Program-made: the position numbers and the translations under genes | Shown here: piece by piece, positions 22,457 to 32,886 of the stretch | Layout: every line of letters starts with the position of its first letter | Numbering within the stretch: position 1 is the stretch's first letter | Origin: Actinernus sp. WN-2022 | Taxonomy: Eukaryota > Cnidaria > Anthozoa > Actiniaria > Actinernidae | Assembly: GCA_030867875.1 (NCBI GenBank) | Contig: JAOWCC010001634.1 | Span: forward strand, 138,590,365 to 138,654,364 | Length of the DNA: 64,000 nt | Direction: 5' to 3' | Notes under the pieces: model-generated | The model's database searches: none | Told to the model about the DNA's origin: nothing | Seen by the model: the letters and a program-made list of their open reading frames with translations, nothing else

Positions 22457-24084
22457 CTAACACTGATAGTATCTCAAAGTACTCAAAATTGGCTCAGATC
22501 TATGGATGATAACATTGGTTCTCATCTTGTTGACATTATTCAGATGGCTAAAGGCCTAAAAGCCAAGCCTGATCTACCTGTATGACAAAGCGTAATTCAC
22601 TAACTTGGATAGACACTATATTTTTTAGTTTGTAATAGATACAGAGCGAGTGGCCATGTTTTATCAGATTTACAAACTTGAGCCAGAGTATATGGTTTAT
22701 AATTATTAAAATCACAGCAAGTTTATGTAAATCAAGATGAATCTGTATTAGATTTACAACTACTCCGTAAACAAGTGTTGAAGTCCAAGTGCCAAAACAA
22801 CTCGAAACATTAATTTTCTTTGTTTTCCTTCATTAATTATTAACAAGTTTTATAATAATAATTTACAGTATTACTTTTGCAACTTACTCTATGATATTCA
22901 GATACTGGATGCTTATTCTTGTTATAAGGCTTGACAGGTACTGGTAATCATTCATCATACAGTTCTGTTCATCTTGTATTATTAAGGTTCATAGACAAAT
23001 TTTAAAAATCTTACTGTCATTTGGATGTCAAGCCCTGCTCCACCCTTAACATACACTTCATATAAAATTGTGCAATAAAGTTATTCCTAAAGTTCCGACA
23101 AAAATATTTTCTTAATGCCCAGGCCAATACCCTTCCTCCCCAGATGGTAAGATTTTTTTTTATTTGTTGATGACCCCCAAGTACTAGAGAAACTCAGTTT
23201 TCAAGTGATATTTTGAGTAGAGGGGGTTATTATGCAACTAAGCCATCGATTCAAGGCCCAGGTTTAACGGTAGACAAAAATCCAGCAAGACACTGCAAAA
23301 TATTCATGTTGATAATAAAAATAAGTCCCCACCAGAACTGTGAAATACACAATGCTTGAAATTCAAAGGTTTGTTTCTTTTTCTACCCACATCCAAATAG
23401 TGTACAGTACCAATCAGTTTCAACAAGAAAAACAAATTATAATCTAAATATGAATGCTGTGTATAAATTTGAATATAAAGTATTAAGCCTCAGCCTGAAA
23501 TCTGCTGAAATACAGCGGAGTGGACCCGTGGAACGAGCTGAGAAGATCGATGGCAGCTGTACATGCATAATTTTCAGGCTAAGACTACTGATCTGTGATC
23601 ATGACCGTCCAAGAATTAGTCTCGTCGATAAAATTCCTTATTGCCTTTGATTGTTGATTGATCATCACTGCATGGTAATCAGGAGTTCACTTATATATAT
23701 CTGGTCCTCCGTTGTATAGCATCCAAAGACAAAGAGGATATAAACGCCTGTTCAAAGCTGTATAAAATTAAAAGCTGCACTGCACTCTGCAGTCGAACTC
23801 GGAGACAACTGCAGACGCCAGAAGCTGGTAAACAAGTGGTTTCTGTATCCCGATCCCGTAGCGGTAGGAAAAACACAAAGACAGTCCTTACGCTCCTGTG
23901 CAACCACAGAAATAGCTTGAACTTATTCAGAACAGAGTTCTACGTTGATATTTCTCTTTTCTTTACATTCAGTGGCTTCACAAATCTCAATCCGCCATTT
24001 TCGATGAGCCTCTCTGTACTTCGGCCAGCATGCCCTATGCGCGAAGTTTATTATTTACATGACAAGTAACAATTATCCAATCGA
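22457..24084. other. No gene seen; interior of the 13.1-kb element
   Basis: Short open frames around 23450-23650 and 23836-24069 have no recognisable domain. The stretch may contain decayed parts of the original transposase gene, but nothing can be supported. Confidence 0.4.
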
Positions 24085-24186
24085 TTGATTCTTACGCATG
24101 CGTTATCATTTTAGCCAATCAGCAAGGACCAAAAAATGGCTGTTACCAGAGCTCTCTCTGTGAGATGAGCTCTGGGTACGAGACTG
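24085..24186 (-). repeat. Inner part of right terminal repeat of the 13.1-kb element
   Basis: Inverted copy of 12172-12275 (ACGCATGCG, TTTTAGCCAATCAGCAAGG, GGCTGTTACCAGAGCTC, GGGTACGAGACTG). The outer part lies at 25146-25198, beyond an inserted element. Confidence 0.75.
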
Positions 24187-25145
24187 ATAGGGCTCTGGAA
24201 GAATCCGATCCGGAAGTCCGCGAATCACGGACTTCCGGCGACTCTGCGCATGCTTATCAATACGTCACCTGAGAAGTTGTTTCTCTTTGGGTTCGATTCT
24301 CGCTCAGCGCCTCAGGCCTAGGTTTTGGTTTAGATTTCGAAGTTCACCCAGTATTTTGATAGTGATCTTTTGCTTACTAGCGTCAGGGCAAGCCTTAGGG
24401 AGTCTCTTTCATCTTCTGCCGTTTTTAGTTTGGATTTTAAGGCTTTATTTTCATGCATCAGGCTCGTGTTTCTTTAATATCGTACGGTGGATTCATGATC
24501 AGACATCACAGATTCCAGTACACAAGATCGAGGATTCATGTGGATCGAAAACTTGCTGAAATCGCCTTACCTGAGCCCGATGACCACACAAACAGCAACT
24601 GAATACACCGTAGAAGCAAGTCAAGGCATTTTGACTTACGAGTCTCGTATTTTAGCTCCTTGAAGGCTGGAGTTTGTTGCATTCCCATACAAACGCTTAT
24701 ATTTAAGCGATCAGCGCCTGTCGGCACACGTTTATGAGATCGGAAAATGCCACCTCTGCATATAGAGCACTTACGAACATTGTTGTTAATATGGGAATGT
24801 GTAGTATAATATATACCTATCTGTTACGGTAAATCCCTCGGCTATATCCAGTTGGGTTCAATTTTCGATTTTTTTTGGCTGAGAATTCATGTACTGTGTG
24901 CGATGTGTGTTGGCCGTGAAGTGATATGAACTCCCGATAGTATGCAAGCAAATATCTATGAATCCCTGAAGATTTTTAGCGGCATCCATTTAGGTAAAAT
25001 CCAACGGTTTTTAGCGTTTAGATTACCCCCAATTTCCAATGCCTTTGTCCAACTCCCAAAAGGCTGTGTTTGACTTCCGGTGAAATTGCATTGTTCAGAA
25101 CAGCCAATCAGAATACATAAAAATCGGATTCTTCCAGAGCCCTAT
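24187..25145. mobile_element. 0.96-kb element with 23-bp perfect inverted ends
   Basis: The ends ATAGGGCTCTGGAAGAATCC (24187) and GGATTCTTCCAGAGCCCTAT (25126-25145) are exact inverted copies, and the match continues 3 bp further inside. It interrupts the right terminal repeat of the 13.1-kb element; the left repeat (12155-12180) shows the uninterrupted form. The first nine bases coincide with host sequence, so the exact border and duplication are unclear. Inside is a perfect GGAAGTCCG/CGGACTTCC hairpin (24213-24240). No domain was recognised in the 24287-24559 open frame. Confidence 0.7.
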
Positions 25146-25198
25146 TTATTCGTCGAGCATGCGCAGTAAGAAACAAATGGGATCTGGGTACGAGATTG
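25146..25198 (-). repeat. Outer part of right terminal repeat of the 13.1-kb element
   Basis: Inverted copy of 12109-12162, ending GGGTACGAGATTG next to the target duplication CAGTCATG. Confidence 0.75.
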
Positions 25199-25206
25199 CA
25201 GTCATG

Positions 25207-25854
25207 GCAGATCGAGTTACCAGAGAATCCTCGTTGTCCAGTTTTGGCTTTGAAGAAGTATTTGTCGAAGAGAAACGAGTGCTGTCATTCATTGTGGCAG
25301 AAACCAAGAGACCACAGGACCAGCAAGTTCAGTCCTTCCGACGAAACTTGGTTTTGCAAAGCACCACTTGGTAAAAACAAGCTGGCTAATCTCATGACAG
25401 AAATGTCCATGAAGGCTAGCTTACCAACAATTTATACTTCTCATTGCCTCAGAGCAACCTATGTAACAATCCTCAAGGCCTCGGGCTTGGAAAATACAAG
25501 AGTTAAATCGGTGACAGGCCACAAGAGCGACTCGGCAATCGAGAGCTATCACAGCCGACCAACACTTGAACAACATGTGCAATCCTCAGCGATTGCTCAA
25601 CTGAGCAGAAACAGTTAGTACATGTTCAGAATTCAAGTTCAGCCATACCAGAAAGCCGTTCTACTGGTGCGAAAGCGCTGATGGCGATCCAAGAGAGCCA
25701 CGAAGTAGATTCAAGTTCAAGAATCGTCGTAGCTGAAGCCGGCCATTTCTCTACCACCACTTCATCCTATGTTGAGCAGACGACTAGCAATCAGCCACTT
25801 CCTTCCGGCCAGTTTACCAACTGTGTCTTTAATTTAAATTGCTGTTTTTACTGA
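25207..25854 (+). pseudogene. Crypton tyrosine recombinase, catalytic C-terminal domain
   Basis: The frame reads P-E-N-P-R-C-P-V-L-A-L-K-K-Y, L-G-K-N-K-L, Y-T-S-H-C-L-R-A-T, V-T-G-H-K-S-D-S-A-I and S-Y-H-S-R-P. These supply the H-x-x-R and G-H boxes and the nucleophilic tyrosine of tyrosine recombinases, in the arrangement of Crypton/KIAA1958 proteins. A stop at 25616-25618 ends this frame. A second frame carries on to about 25854 with the Cys-containing F-T-N-C-V-F-N end typical of the family. The gene is dead because of upstream disruption. Confidence 0.8.
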
Positions 25855-26089
25855 GTTTATAACATATCCATTGGACAGCAAACTGATAGACCTATGAAAA
25901 GTCTTTTGAATTTAAAATGTTTCTCCCGCTTCTTAGAACTCTTCTGCGCCAGTTCGATGACTTTACCTGTACATGTCAAAGGATTGTGGCCTTTGAGGTT
26001 GCCTCCACTTAATTAGAAATCATCAATGATGTAAGTTTGCAATAAAACATATTTGCTTCAGTTACAGTTTCAGTTTAATTGATTTGCCA
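25855..26089. other. Crypton 3' flank, no gene seen
   Basis: AT-rich sequence between the end of the recombinase frame and the 3' end of the LINE. It may contain the Crypton 3' end, but no boundary could be fixed. Confidence 0.4.
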
Positions 26090-26850
26090 CACATATAAAT
26101 AGTAATCTTACAAAGAATAAAATAAGTGGCGGGGTAGCCCAAGAGAAATCATAAAGGCTTGTGAGGTTCTGGGCTACCTCGTTACAATTAATATTGGTTA
26201 ATGAATTGATTGAGGTGGCAAGAGCAACACGTTAACAAAACTAAACAAATACATTAAAATGCAAACATGAAAGATAATACAATTAATTAATTGCGGGAGA
26301 AAAGATAGTTCTTAAGTTTGAATTGGAAAGAAGAAAAGGACATTGCGTTACATATATTTGAACTCAAAATATTGTAAAATTTAGGACCTTGGAAACTAAC
26401 AGAGAACTAGCTGTCTTATATTTGTTCTACACAAAGGAACATGAAATAAATGAGAACTTCGGGTATTGTAACTGTGAATTGAATTTGATCATTCATCAAC
26501 AATAAGTTGTCGAAACCTCGAGGAAGTAAATTTTCCCAAACTGAGTAAATAAATATCTTCAAATCTCAAAATCCTTTGTTGTTTGAATATTGGGTCAGTA
26601 TGGGCGTCAAATGCTACCTTATCTATAATTTTAATTACACGTTTTTGGAGCAAAATAATACGTGTAAGTTGGATGAATACGTTGAGCCCCAAACAGTAAC
26701 GCAATAATGGAGGTACGGGTACACTAGGGAAAAGTATAGTGTTCGTAGGGCCGGCTTATAGAAATGCAAAAAACTTGATTTCTATATTATTCCTACTGAT
26801 TTGGATATTTTGCTTGCAACTTGAGAAATATGAGGTTTCCAGGACATGTG
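26090..26850 (-). pseudogene. LINE ORF2 C-terminal part and 3' UTR (left piece)
   Basis: On the minus strand from 26850 the frame reads H-M-S-W-K-P-H-I, S-K-I-S-K-S-V-G-I-I, a TAG stop, L-V-Y-P-Y-L-H-Y-C, V-W-G-S, then L-L-Q-K-R-V-I-K-I-I and H-T-D-P-I-F. This is the standard sequence after the RT palm of CR1-like LINEs. It continues the LINE on the other side of the BEL element: the right piece ends L-D-E-L near 32540, giving D-E-L-H-M-S-W-K across the site. The 3' UTR contains the word GGTAGCCCAGAACC near 26170. Confidence 0.75.
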
Positions 26851-26851
26851 C

Positions 26852-27045
26852 AGTGTCGAAAACGCTTAGACGTTTCCTGGTTGATTCACGTTTATTTACT
26901 GAAATGTAAGTCTGTGCTTCTCTCGCTCGCGATTACAAAAACTCTCTCGACTAGAGTACAAATCTATTTTTATAATAATATGATCTGCGGCACACCCCTA
27001 ATATACGTCAATCAATTGTTCAAAACGCGTTCATGGCTTGTTCAC
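26852..27045 (-). repeat. BEL/Pao 3' LTR
   Basis: Matches 32344-32539 from CGCTTAGACGTTTCCTGG through ATACGTCAATCAATTGTTC to GCTTGTT. A few differences (for example one CT unit) separate the copies. Sequence to the right (27046-27308) is element 3' untranslated region without a counterpart. Confidence 0.8.
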
Positions 27046-27308
27046 GAGACATATGTTTAGTTAGGAAAAATTCTTAAACAAAACAACAATATGTGAATAT
27101 AAGGTTCTAAGCGAAATAGAGTTTCGTCTAGAAAGTCAGCATCAGTCCTTCAATGTTCGTCCTGCGCAATCTCTTGCACGCGTAGACCGGCGGCAACTGC
27201 CGTATCCCGTCTCGGGCGGAAAACTACCGCATTTGGGTTTAGAAGCTGGACGTTTTCCACAGGATTCCTATCACAAGACATTTCCAGCGGATATAGATGT
27301 TGAATGGG

Positions 27309-27960
27309 TCACTCCAAGTGACCTCTACCTGCTCGAATTTTAGCGGCACGCACGACTCCATCTCTCCCTGTGTACAACTGCTCTACTACACCCAAAGACC
27401 AATGATTGCGGCGGTTGCGCTCTTCCGACTTAATTATCACTACATCTCCGACGGCTAGATTACTTCCCTTGCTGGCGTGTTTCAGTTGGTGCCGTTCTCG
27501 TAAAGCTCTCAGATACACCCCCTGCCATCGACGCCACATTGCATCATTGGTTGTCTTCAGAAATTTCGCGTGCTTTCTCAGGTCGCGGTCGTCAATATGG
27601 TAGGATTGCAGCTCGGGCAACAAGTTTAGGAACAGTAGCAAGTTTGACGTCAGTGTAGGCAACTGTGCGTCTTCCTCCATGTAACACAGAGGACGGTTGT
27701 TTAAGGAAACCTCAATGTCCAGAATCACTTCGCAGAGCTCGTCCCAGCTCAGAAGCCCCTGTCCCACGAATTTGTAAAATGCAGACTTCACTAGGCCTAT
27801 GAGTCGCTCAAAGTGGCCACCCCACCACGGCGCTCGGCTCACGTTGAAGCGCCACGTAATGGATTGGTCACTGAGGAACGTGTGAAACCTCTCGTTCGCA
27901 TGTACCTTCTTAAGCCACTTCGCTGCTGCCACAAATGTTGAGCCGTCGTCAGAGTATACT
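27309..27960 (-). pseudogene. BEL/Pao integrase C-terminal half
   Basis: Just upstream of the open segment the frame shows V-Y-S-D-D-G-S-T-F, supplying the second catalytic aspartate. It continues with R-A-P-W-W-G-G-H-F-E-R-L, the catalytic glutamate, and then L-N-N-R-P-L, W-R-R-W-Q and G-D-V-V-I-I-K-S-E-E-R-N-R, the closing domain typical of BEL integrases. A frameshift near 27950 separates it from the upstream half. It inserted cDNA into the chromosome in active copies. Confidence 0.85.
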
Positions 27961-28899
27961 ATCGATGGTCGTCCCCTCCTCGCGATAAAACGTTTCAGGC
28001 TCTTGATGAATTCGGTGGTTTCGAGACTGGGTAGGACTTCCAGGAAGACTCCACGTGTAAGACAACACGACGTACGCTTTACGTTCCTCCTTGCCTTTCA
28101 CGCGGTACCTTATTGGGCCGATGACGTTGAAGGGCGTGGTTCCTTCAGTTCTCTCCTTCGGTAGGTCTCCGGGGGGCGGGTCGTTGACAGGTACTGCATG
28201 AAACCGCTTACACCCCCAACAGTGTTTCACGATTTTCTTAGCCAGCCTTCGCAGACGCGGAACCCAGAATTTCTCGCGCACCTTGGCCATCGTCAGGCTG
28301 ACTCCCCCATGAAGGGTCGACTCGTGCGCGCGTTTTACTACTTCAGCTGTGAAAGGAGAAGAGTCGGGTAAATAGACTGGGTATTCACCCTGAATTCGAC
28401 CTCGGCATTCCAATATCCCACTTGAGTTTAATTGCAAATTCAGTTGTTCTTTGTCAGCAACAAACTTTGTCGTATTTGCTCCTTCACTTTGCGCTCTCTT
28501 TATCCAAAAGATGTTTTGTTTGGTTATTTCGTTGGTGGTCAAAGGCCCCTTGATCTTATCGGAAGGGTGTCGAGAATTGTGCGTGAACCGCGAGACCCAC
28601 GCACCGATGCTCATGGTTTTACGCAAGCCGAACTTCTCGAGGACAAGGTCAAAGTCATTGCTTACTTCAACCCCGACAGCGAAAAGCTCTCGTTGAACCT
28701 TCCTCTCAGCCACACTTTGAGAACTGGCCTCGATCACGATTTCTGGCGGCCAATTTGTTGGCTCTGGAAGCCACGCGGGCCCCTTCCACCATGACTCCCG
28801 TTCACTCACACTACCCCCGCGACTTCCGAGATCAGCGGGGTTGTCGTTAGTTGGCACGTGATACCATCGCGCTTCGGCGTGGCTCTGGATCTTCCTCAC
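27949..28899 (-). pseudogene. BEL/Pao RNase H end and integrase N-terminal half
   Basis: Starts at the RNase H/integrase boundary (W-Y-H-V-P-T-N-D-N-P-A-D, then G-P-A-W-L). It carries the H-H-C-C zinc site as H-E-S-T-L-H-G-G and C-W-G-C-K-R-F, then the beginning of the integrase core. The expected first catalytic aspartate region is degraded after Y-V-V-L, and the frame ends early. Length and order fit a BEL Pol. Confidence 0.8.
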
Positions 28900-28907
28900 G
28901 CGATTGG

Positions 28908-29333
28908 CTACGAACTTCCGGTATTCACCGTTATCATGAGAGGAAAGCCATCCAGAGCTGCGCGTACGTTAGACGCTAGATTGACTGCCATATGCCCCGC
29001 CACTAATTCCAAGCGAGGGATTGTGAGTCCCTCCTTGGCCGGGCGTGATTTGGCGCTTTCCAAACCTTGTGATACTCCAGACGCTTGTGACACCACAGCG
29101 TAGACTGTGGCGCACACTCCGTGTCCACTGGCGTCACCAAATGCGTGAAGTTCAATCTCCTCGATTGCCTCTTGGTAGGTGGGAATACTGCATACTACGG
29201 AGACAGCATCCGGGAGTTCCCGTTCCCACTTCCTCCACTCCGTCGCGATGTCTTCCGGCAACGGCGCGTCCCACGCGAGTTTCTTCACGCACGCCTCCCT
29301 GTATAGGCGCTTCCCTTTCAGTGTAACGGGTTA
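28908..29333 (-). pseudogene. BEL/Pao RNase H domain
   Basis: Contains L-H-A-F-G-D-A-S, the RNase H aspartate motif of Pao-type elements, and I-P-R-L-E-L-V-A. An in-frame TAA (29331-29333) separates it from the reverse transcriptase. The frame is lost after about 28908 and resumes in the next segment. Confidence 0.8.
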
Positions 29334-30137
29334 CACTAAACCCAGTGGATCGTATACCCTTGCCAAACTGGCAGGGATTCCGCGCTTGGTAATCTCTGCT
29401 GGTGAAGTTGGAAAGGTGACTTGTAAAGTATCATCCACCTTATCCCATGCGAGCCCAAGGAGTTTGCACTCCCCCTTAGTAGATACATTAAGCTGTTCCT
29501 TAGCAAATGATAATTCATTGTGAGTAACACAATTGTCTGTCTCAAGCTCCGGTACGTTAGAATTCCACTTATGTAACGTAAACATCGCGTCCTTAAAGAT
29601 CTCCACAGCCTCTTGCTTTAATTGTTTAGCCTTGTCGATAGTAGGCACTCCCGAAATCAAATCATCAACATACAAGCTCCTGCTCACCTCCGTCACGCTC
29701 TCGGGATACGTCGCTTGCAAATAATCAAGATGTTGTTGTAAAACTCCGTTAAGTAAAAATGGCGAAGGTGCCAGACCAAACAACACTCTAGTAAATCGTA
29801 GCACTTCCATTTCCTTCGACGCCTTATCCTTGATCCAGTGAAATCGCAGCGCATCTCTGTCAGACTCACGAACCCTTATTTGCAGAAAGGCCTTGCGCAA
29901 GTCGCCCGCGATAGCCACAGGATGCATACGTTGTCGAGTTATCACACTCCATAACTGATTGTTAAGCGGAGGGCCAGTATGTAAACACTCATTCAAAGAC
30001 GGCGCTCCGTCCAGCGCACGTGCACTTGCGTCGTATACGATCCGTAATTTAGTCGACTCCGCGGTTTCACGTATTACGGCGCGATGTGGGAGATAACATT
30101 CTCTACCCTTTACTTCTGCAGGCGCTCTCTCCACCAC
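29331..30137 (-). pseudogene. BEL/Pao reverse transcriptase
   Basis: Has L-R-I-V-Y-D-A-S-A, L-R-K-A-F-L-Q-I (first catalytic aspartate A-G-D), V-L-F-G-L-A-P-S-P-F and the catalytic L-Y-V-D-D, followed by W-N-S-N and V-Y-D-P-L-G-L-V. The palm is intact over 268 codons. In-frame stops bound it on both sides (30141-30146 region and 29331-29333). Confidence 0.9.
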
Positions 30138-30143
30138 ACCGTC

Positions 30144-30572
30144 CTACAGTTGCTCACGAATCACATTGTCATACTCCTCCAACCTGTCAGTTCTCTTTAA
30201 TTTCCGTGAAAGAGAGTTCAATCTGCGTACACTACCATTATAATTATCAGGTAAATCTGAACAGTTGCTTTTCCAAGGGATACCAGTTTCATACCATCCT
30301 TCAGGCGATCTCGTTAATTGCTCTTTAAATTCATCGTAAACCTCCCCTTGATTTCCGGTTGGCTGGTCTTGTAGCCCTAAAACATCCAGTGCACAAAGCT
30401 GCCCATAGTCGACCGATGAATTCACTGCTAGATAAGCGTTACACAAATCCGTATCTCCTTCCGGCGACATGATCGCCCATCCAAAACGAGTAATCTCCGC
30501 TACGGTATCTCCCCGTCGGCCAACACGCAGTGGTTCTCCAGTACGAACTTTTGCAAAGTCATTTGGCCCCAA
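30144..30572 (-). pseudogene. BEL/Pao protease-RT linker
   Basis: Begins with N-D-F-A-K-V-R-T-G, the segment after the protease in BEL polyproteins, continues with R-F-G-W-A-I-M-S, and ends with I-R-E-Q-L before a TAG. The same frame continues into the reverse transcriptase beyond that stop, so a single nonsense change separates them. Confidence 0.75.
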
Positions 30573-30575
30573 TTA

Positions 30576-31037
30576 TCAGATGAACCGGCAACTGATCCTT
30601 GTCATCCACATCGTCCATTTCAACTCCCCTAAGACGTACATTATTTTCAACAGTTCCTTGTAGTGGGGGTTATCCAATGTCAACAGCTCTCGTTTCTCTA
30701 CTTTCGTGACATTCACCTCCAGCTGAAAATCTCCTTTGACAGAACTCATAACAACTTCGAAAATTTGCATGGTTCTTTGGCGTAAACTCGTCGATTTCGG
30801 TTTAGCATTAATTAAATTAATGGCTGTAGATGAAGCGTAAGAAAGGCTGGCGCCACTGTCCAATAAAGCTCTAAATTTGTAGCCATTTATCTTGACAATA
30901 ACAACTGGATGGATTACAGTAGATTTTCCTACAAGATTAGCTGTCATTCCCGGCTGACGTGCTTGTGTCTTATCACATATAGACGTATGGTGTTTAGCTC
31001 CACAGTTTTGACACGTTCCTTTGCTTTTACAATCCAC
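30576..31037 (-). pseudogene. BEL/Pao zinc knuckle and aspartic protease
   Basis: Starts with a C-x2-C-x3-H-H-x4-C knuckle (C-Q-N-C-G-A-K-H-H-T-S-I-C) and then an aspartic protease with A-L-L-D-S-G-A-S at the active site. The frame shifts near its C-terminal end, where L-P-V-H-L-I-I-G should follow. It processes the polyprotein in active elements. Confidence 0.85.
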
Positions 31038-31350
31038 TGCCCTGTGTTTCGCCCCCAGTGCAGTTAAAACAGAGACGTTTCTCCGCTAAGATTTTCTTTC
31101 TGCCTTCAACCTTTACGACTTTATCACAATTTATGGCCTTGTGTTGTGAGCTGTCACAATACAAGCATCCCTTTGTTTGTTGACTTCCGGTCTCGTGTTG
31201 CGAGTAAAACATCTTGTCTTTCCGGGGACTAGAATTGTTGGAATTCCTTGGTTTCTGCTCTCCTCCTGGAATCGAGTTGTTCAGTGTCCACAGTTCTAGT
31301 TTTTTCAAGAACTGCAAGAAACCCCATTCACTCCATTTCTCATCCATCAT
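31027..31350 (-). pseudogene. BEL/Pao Gag C-terminal zinc knuckles
   Basis: Has C-L-Y-C-D-S-S-Q-H-K-A-I-N-C and L-C-F-N-C-T-G, the tandem knuckles of BEL Gag. Frameshifts at both ends disconnect it from its neighbours. Confidence 0.75.
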
Positions 31351-31409
31351 TAATTGCTAGCTCATGCTTAATAACTCCGATCTTATCCACGGTAAACCTC
31401 GCAGCGGCG

Positions 31410-32135
31410 TCAAGTTTGTGGAGACCGGCTGTGTAATGTTTGCAGAGACTCAACATTAAACAACAGAGTACCATAGAACTCGTGGATTTTTTTCACATCT
31501 CTCTCCTTAATGGTTGGTAATTCCAGAATATTTCTCACGTATGTTCCAACAACATCGCTTGTTTTCCCGTATCGTTGGCTCAACAAATCTTTCGCTTTAC
31601 CGTAACCCTCTTCGGTAAATGGAAGACCATCGATCAAATTCCTCACCTTCATCTCGACTATTTCCTTCAAGTAAGAGAACTTGGTGATTGCTGGTGAACT
31701 GGATTTATCAATTTGAGCTTCAAATTGCCCCCAAAATCTAACCCAGTCCTGGGAAGTTCCATTAAACTTTGATATCACCAGCTTTGGCATTCTCACCACA
31801 CCTCTACTGCTTCCAGTCGCGTTATTTGACTCGTGATTCATTTTATGTTTTTGTTTGAATTCCAGCTCCAGTTCCCATTTCTTTTTCTCATACTCCAGAT
31901 TGTCGGCACGCACTAGCTCCTCGGCTTCTCGCTGCTGTTTCAGCTTCAACTTTTCCAGCTCGATTAATTTACGGTGCTCTTTTTCAGTCTCGTCATCTCG
32001 TTGTTCTCGATCGAATTCCGCGATTTGTTTGTTTAGTTTCCTTAAACTCTCGTCAGCTTGCGCTAGGGATTCTTCTACTTCAGTCGCCCACTGTTGAACT
32101 TCTTCCTCACTTTCTCCCGAACTTTTTCTCTTCAA
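31410..32135 (-). pseudogene. BEL/Pao Gag (DUF1759)
   Basis: A charged N-terminal coiled coil is followed by P-K-L-V-I-S-K-F-N-G and W-V-R-F-W-G-Q-F, then L-L-S-Q-R-Y-G and E-F-Y-G, the pattern of the DUF1759 capsid domain of BEL elements. It is cut by frameshifts from the upstream start and the downstream knuckles. Confidence 0.85.
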
Positions 32136-32298
32136 TACTCTCTTTTAAGGTATTCACTACACTGCTGATATTCTCCACAGATGATTTATGACGTTCGGCT
32201 GCTTCTTTGTCTCTCTTGTCAAGCGTCTCTTCGGTTTTCTTTACACGAAAGTGGAGAGTTTTTATCTTCCCTTTTAGCTCCGAAATCAGCTTTTCCAT
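32107..32298 (-). pseudogene. BEL/Pao Gag N-terminus
   Basis: Starts at ATG 32298, about 25 bases inside the primer-binding site. It is lysine- and glutamate-rich and likely coiled coil. Overlaps the next Gag frame by about 30 bases owing to a frameshift. Confidence 0.6.
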
Positions 32299-32322
32299 GG
32301 TCGTTTAATACCTTTCCTCACT

Positions 32323-32340
32323 GTCCCATCGTGGTCGCCA
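32323..32340 (-). promoter_or_regulatory. BEL/Pao primer-binding site
   Basis: On the minus strand TGGCGACCACGATGGGAC starts three bases after the LTR end at 32344. A site starting TGG pairs with the CCA end of a tRNA. The particular tRNA was not identified. Confidence 0.7.
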
Positions 32341-32343
32341 CAG

Positions 32344-32539
32344 TGTCAACAACGCTTAGACGTTTCCTGGTTGATTCACGTTTATTTACTGAAATGTAAG
32401 TCTGTGCTTCTCTCGCTCGCGATTACAAAAACTCTCTCTCGACTAGAGTACAAATCTATTTTTATAATAATATGATGTGCGACACACCCCTATTATACGT
32501 CAATCAATTGTTCAAAAAGCGTCCATCGCTTGTTTCTGT
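32344..32539 (-). repeat. BEL/Pao 5' LTR
   Basis: Counterpart of 26852-27045. The inner end is TGTCAACAACG (plus strand) next to the primer site; the outer end is near CTGTCA at 32539, directly followed by LINE sequence. Confidence 0.75.
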
Positions 32540-32886
32540 CAGTTCGTCTAAAACCACCCAAAGAAATACCACCTCACTGACATGATCAATCCTATGATTA
32601 TTAATCACAATCGTTAAATCAATTGTTTGCCTTTTTTGCCGTGGTTTAAAAATCATATAGTTAGACTTTTTAAATATTAATCGATAGTTTGTTAACATCA
32701 AACCAATTTGATAATTTAACCATTTCAGTATTAATTGTATCTATCAAGAGGAGTAAATCCTTGTAAGAAAAGAATAGATTTGTATCATCAGCAAATAACA
32801 CCAGTTCAAAAGCGTTAGTGGCATTACAGAGGTCATTTATGTATACCAGAAAAAGGAGCGGACCGAGAATTGGCCCTTAAGGTACA
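32540..32886 (-). pseudogene. LINE reverse transcriptase, palm end (right piece, inner)
   Basis: On the minus strand it shows L-G-P-L-L-F-L-V-Y-I-N-D, L-F-A-D-D-T-N-L-F (catalytic) and N-Y-M-I-F then V-V-L-D-E-L, at which point the BEL element begins. It continues the RT piece at 33546-33960, from which a younger LINE tail separates it. Confidence 0.8.

Larger units (their letters stand above)
12108..25198. mobile_element. 13.1-kb nested DNA element, 8-bp target duplication
   Basis: The left end CAATCTCGTACCCAG (12109) and the right end CTGGGTACGAGATTG (25184-25198) are inverted copies, flanked by CAGTCATG at 12100-12107 and 25199-25206. An 8-bp duplication and CA terminus fit hAT-like elements, though other 8-bp families remain possible. 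Inverted similarity extends about 167 bp at the left (12109-12275). On the right it is split by another element into 24085-24186 and 25146-25198. The interior holds several later insertions and no intact transposase. It sits inside the Crypton recombinase gene. Confidence 0.8.
26852..32539 (-). mobile_element. BEL/Pao LTR retrotransposon inserted in a LINE
   Basis: Read on the minus strand with the order LTR, primer-binding site, gag (DUF1759), zinc knuckles, protease, reverse transcriptase, RNase H, integrase, LTR. This is the BEL/Pao arrangement. The terminal repeats at 26852-27045 and 32344-32539 share about 190 bp. Internal stops and frameshifts in nearly every domain make it inactive. 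No clean target duplication could be resolved, but LINE sequence resumes in frame on both sides. Confidence 0.85.

Noticed and set aside
24287..24559. 90-codon open frame in the 0.96-kb element
   Set aside because: Hydrophobic and AT-driven, no domain, inside a short element with perfect ends; likely chance.
27309..32298. Functional retroviral-like Gag-Pol
   Set aside because: At least six frameshifts or stops interrupt it; it is annotated as BEL/Pao pseudogene segments.
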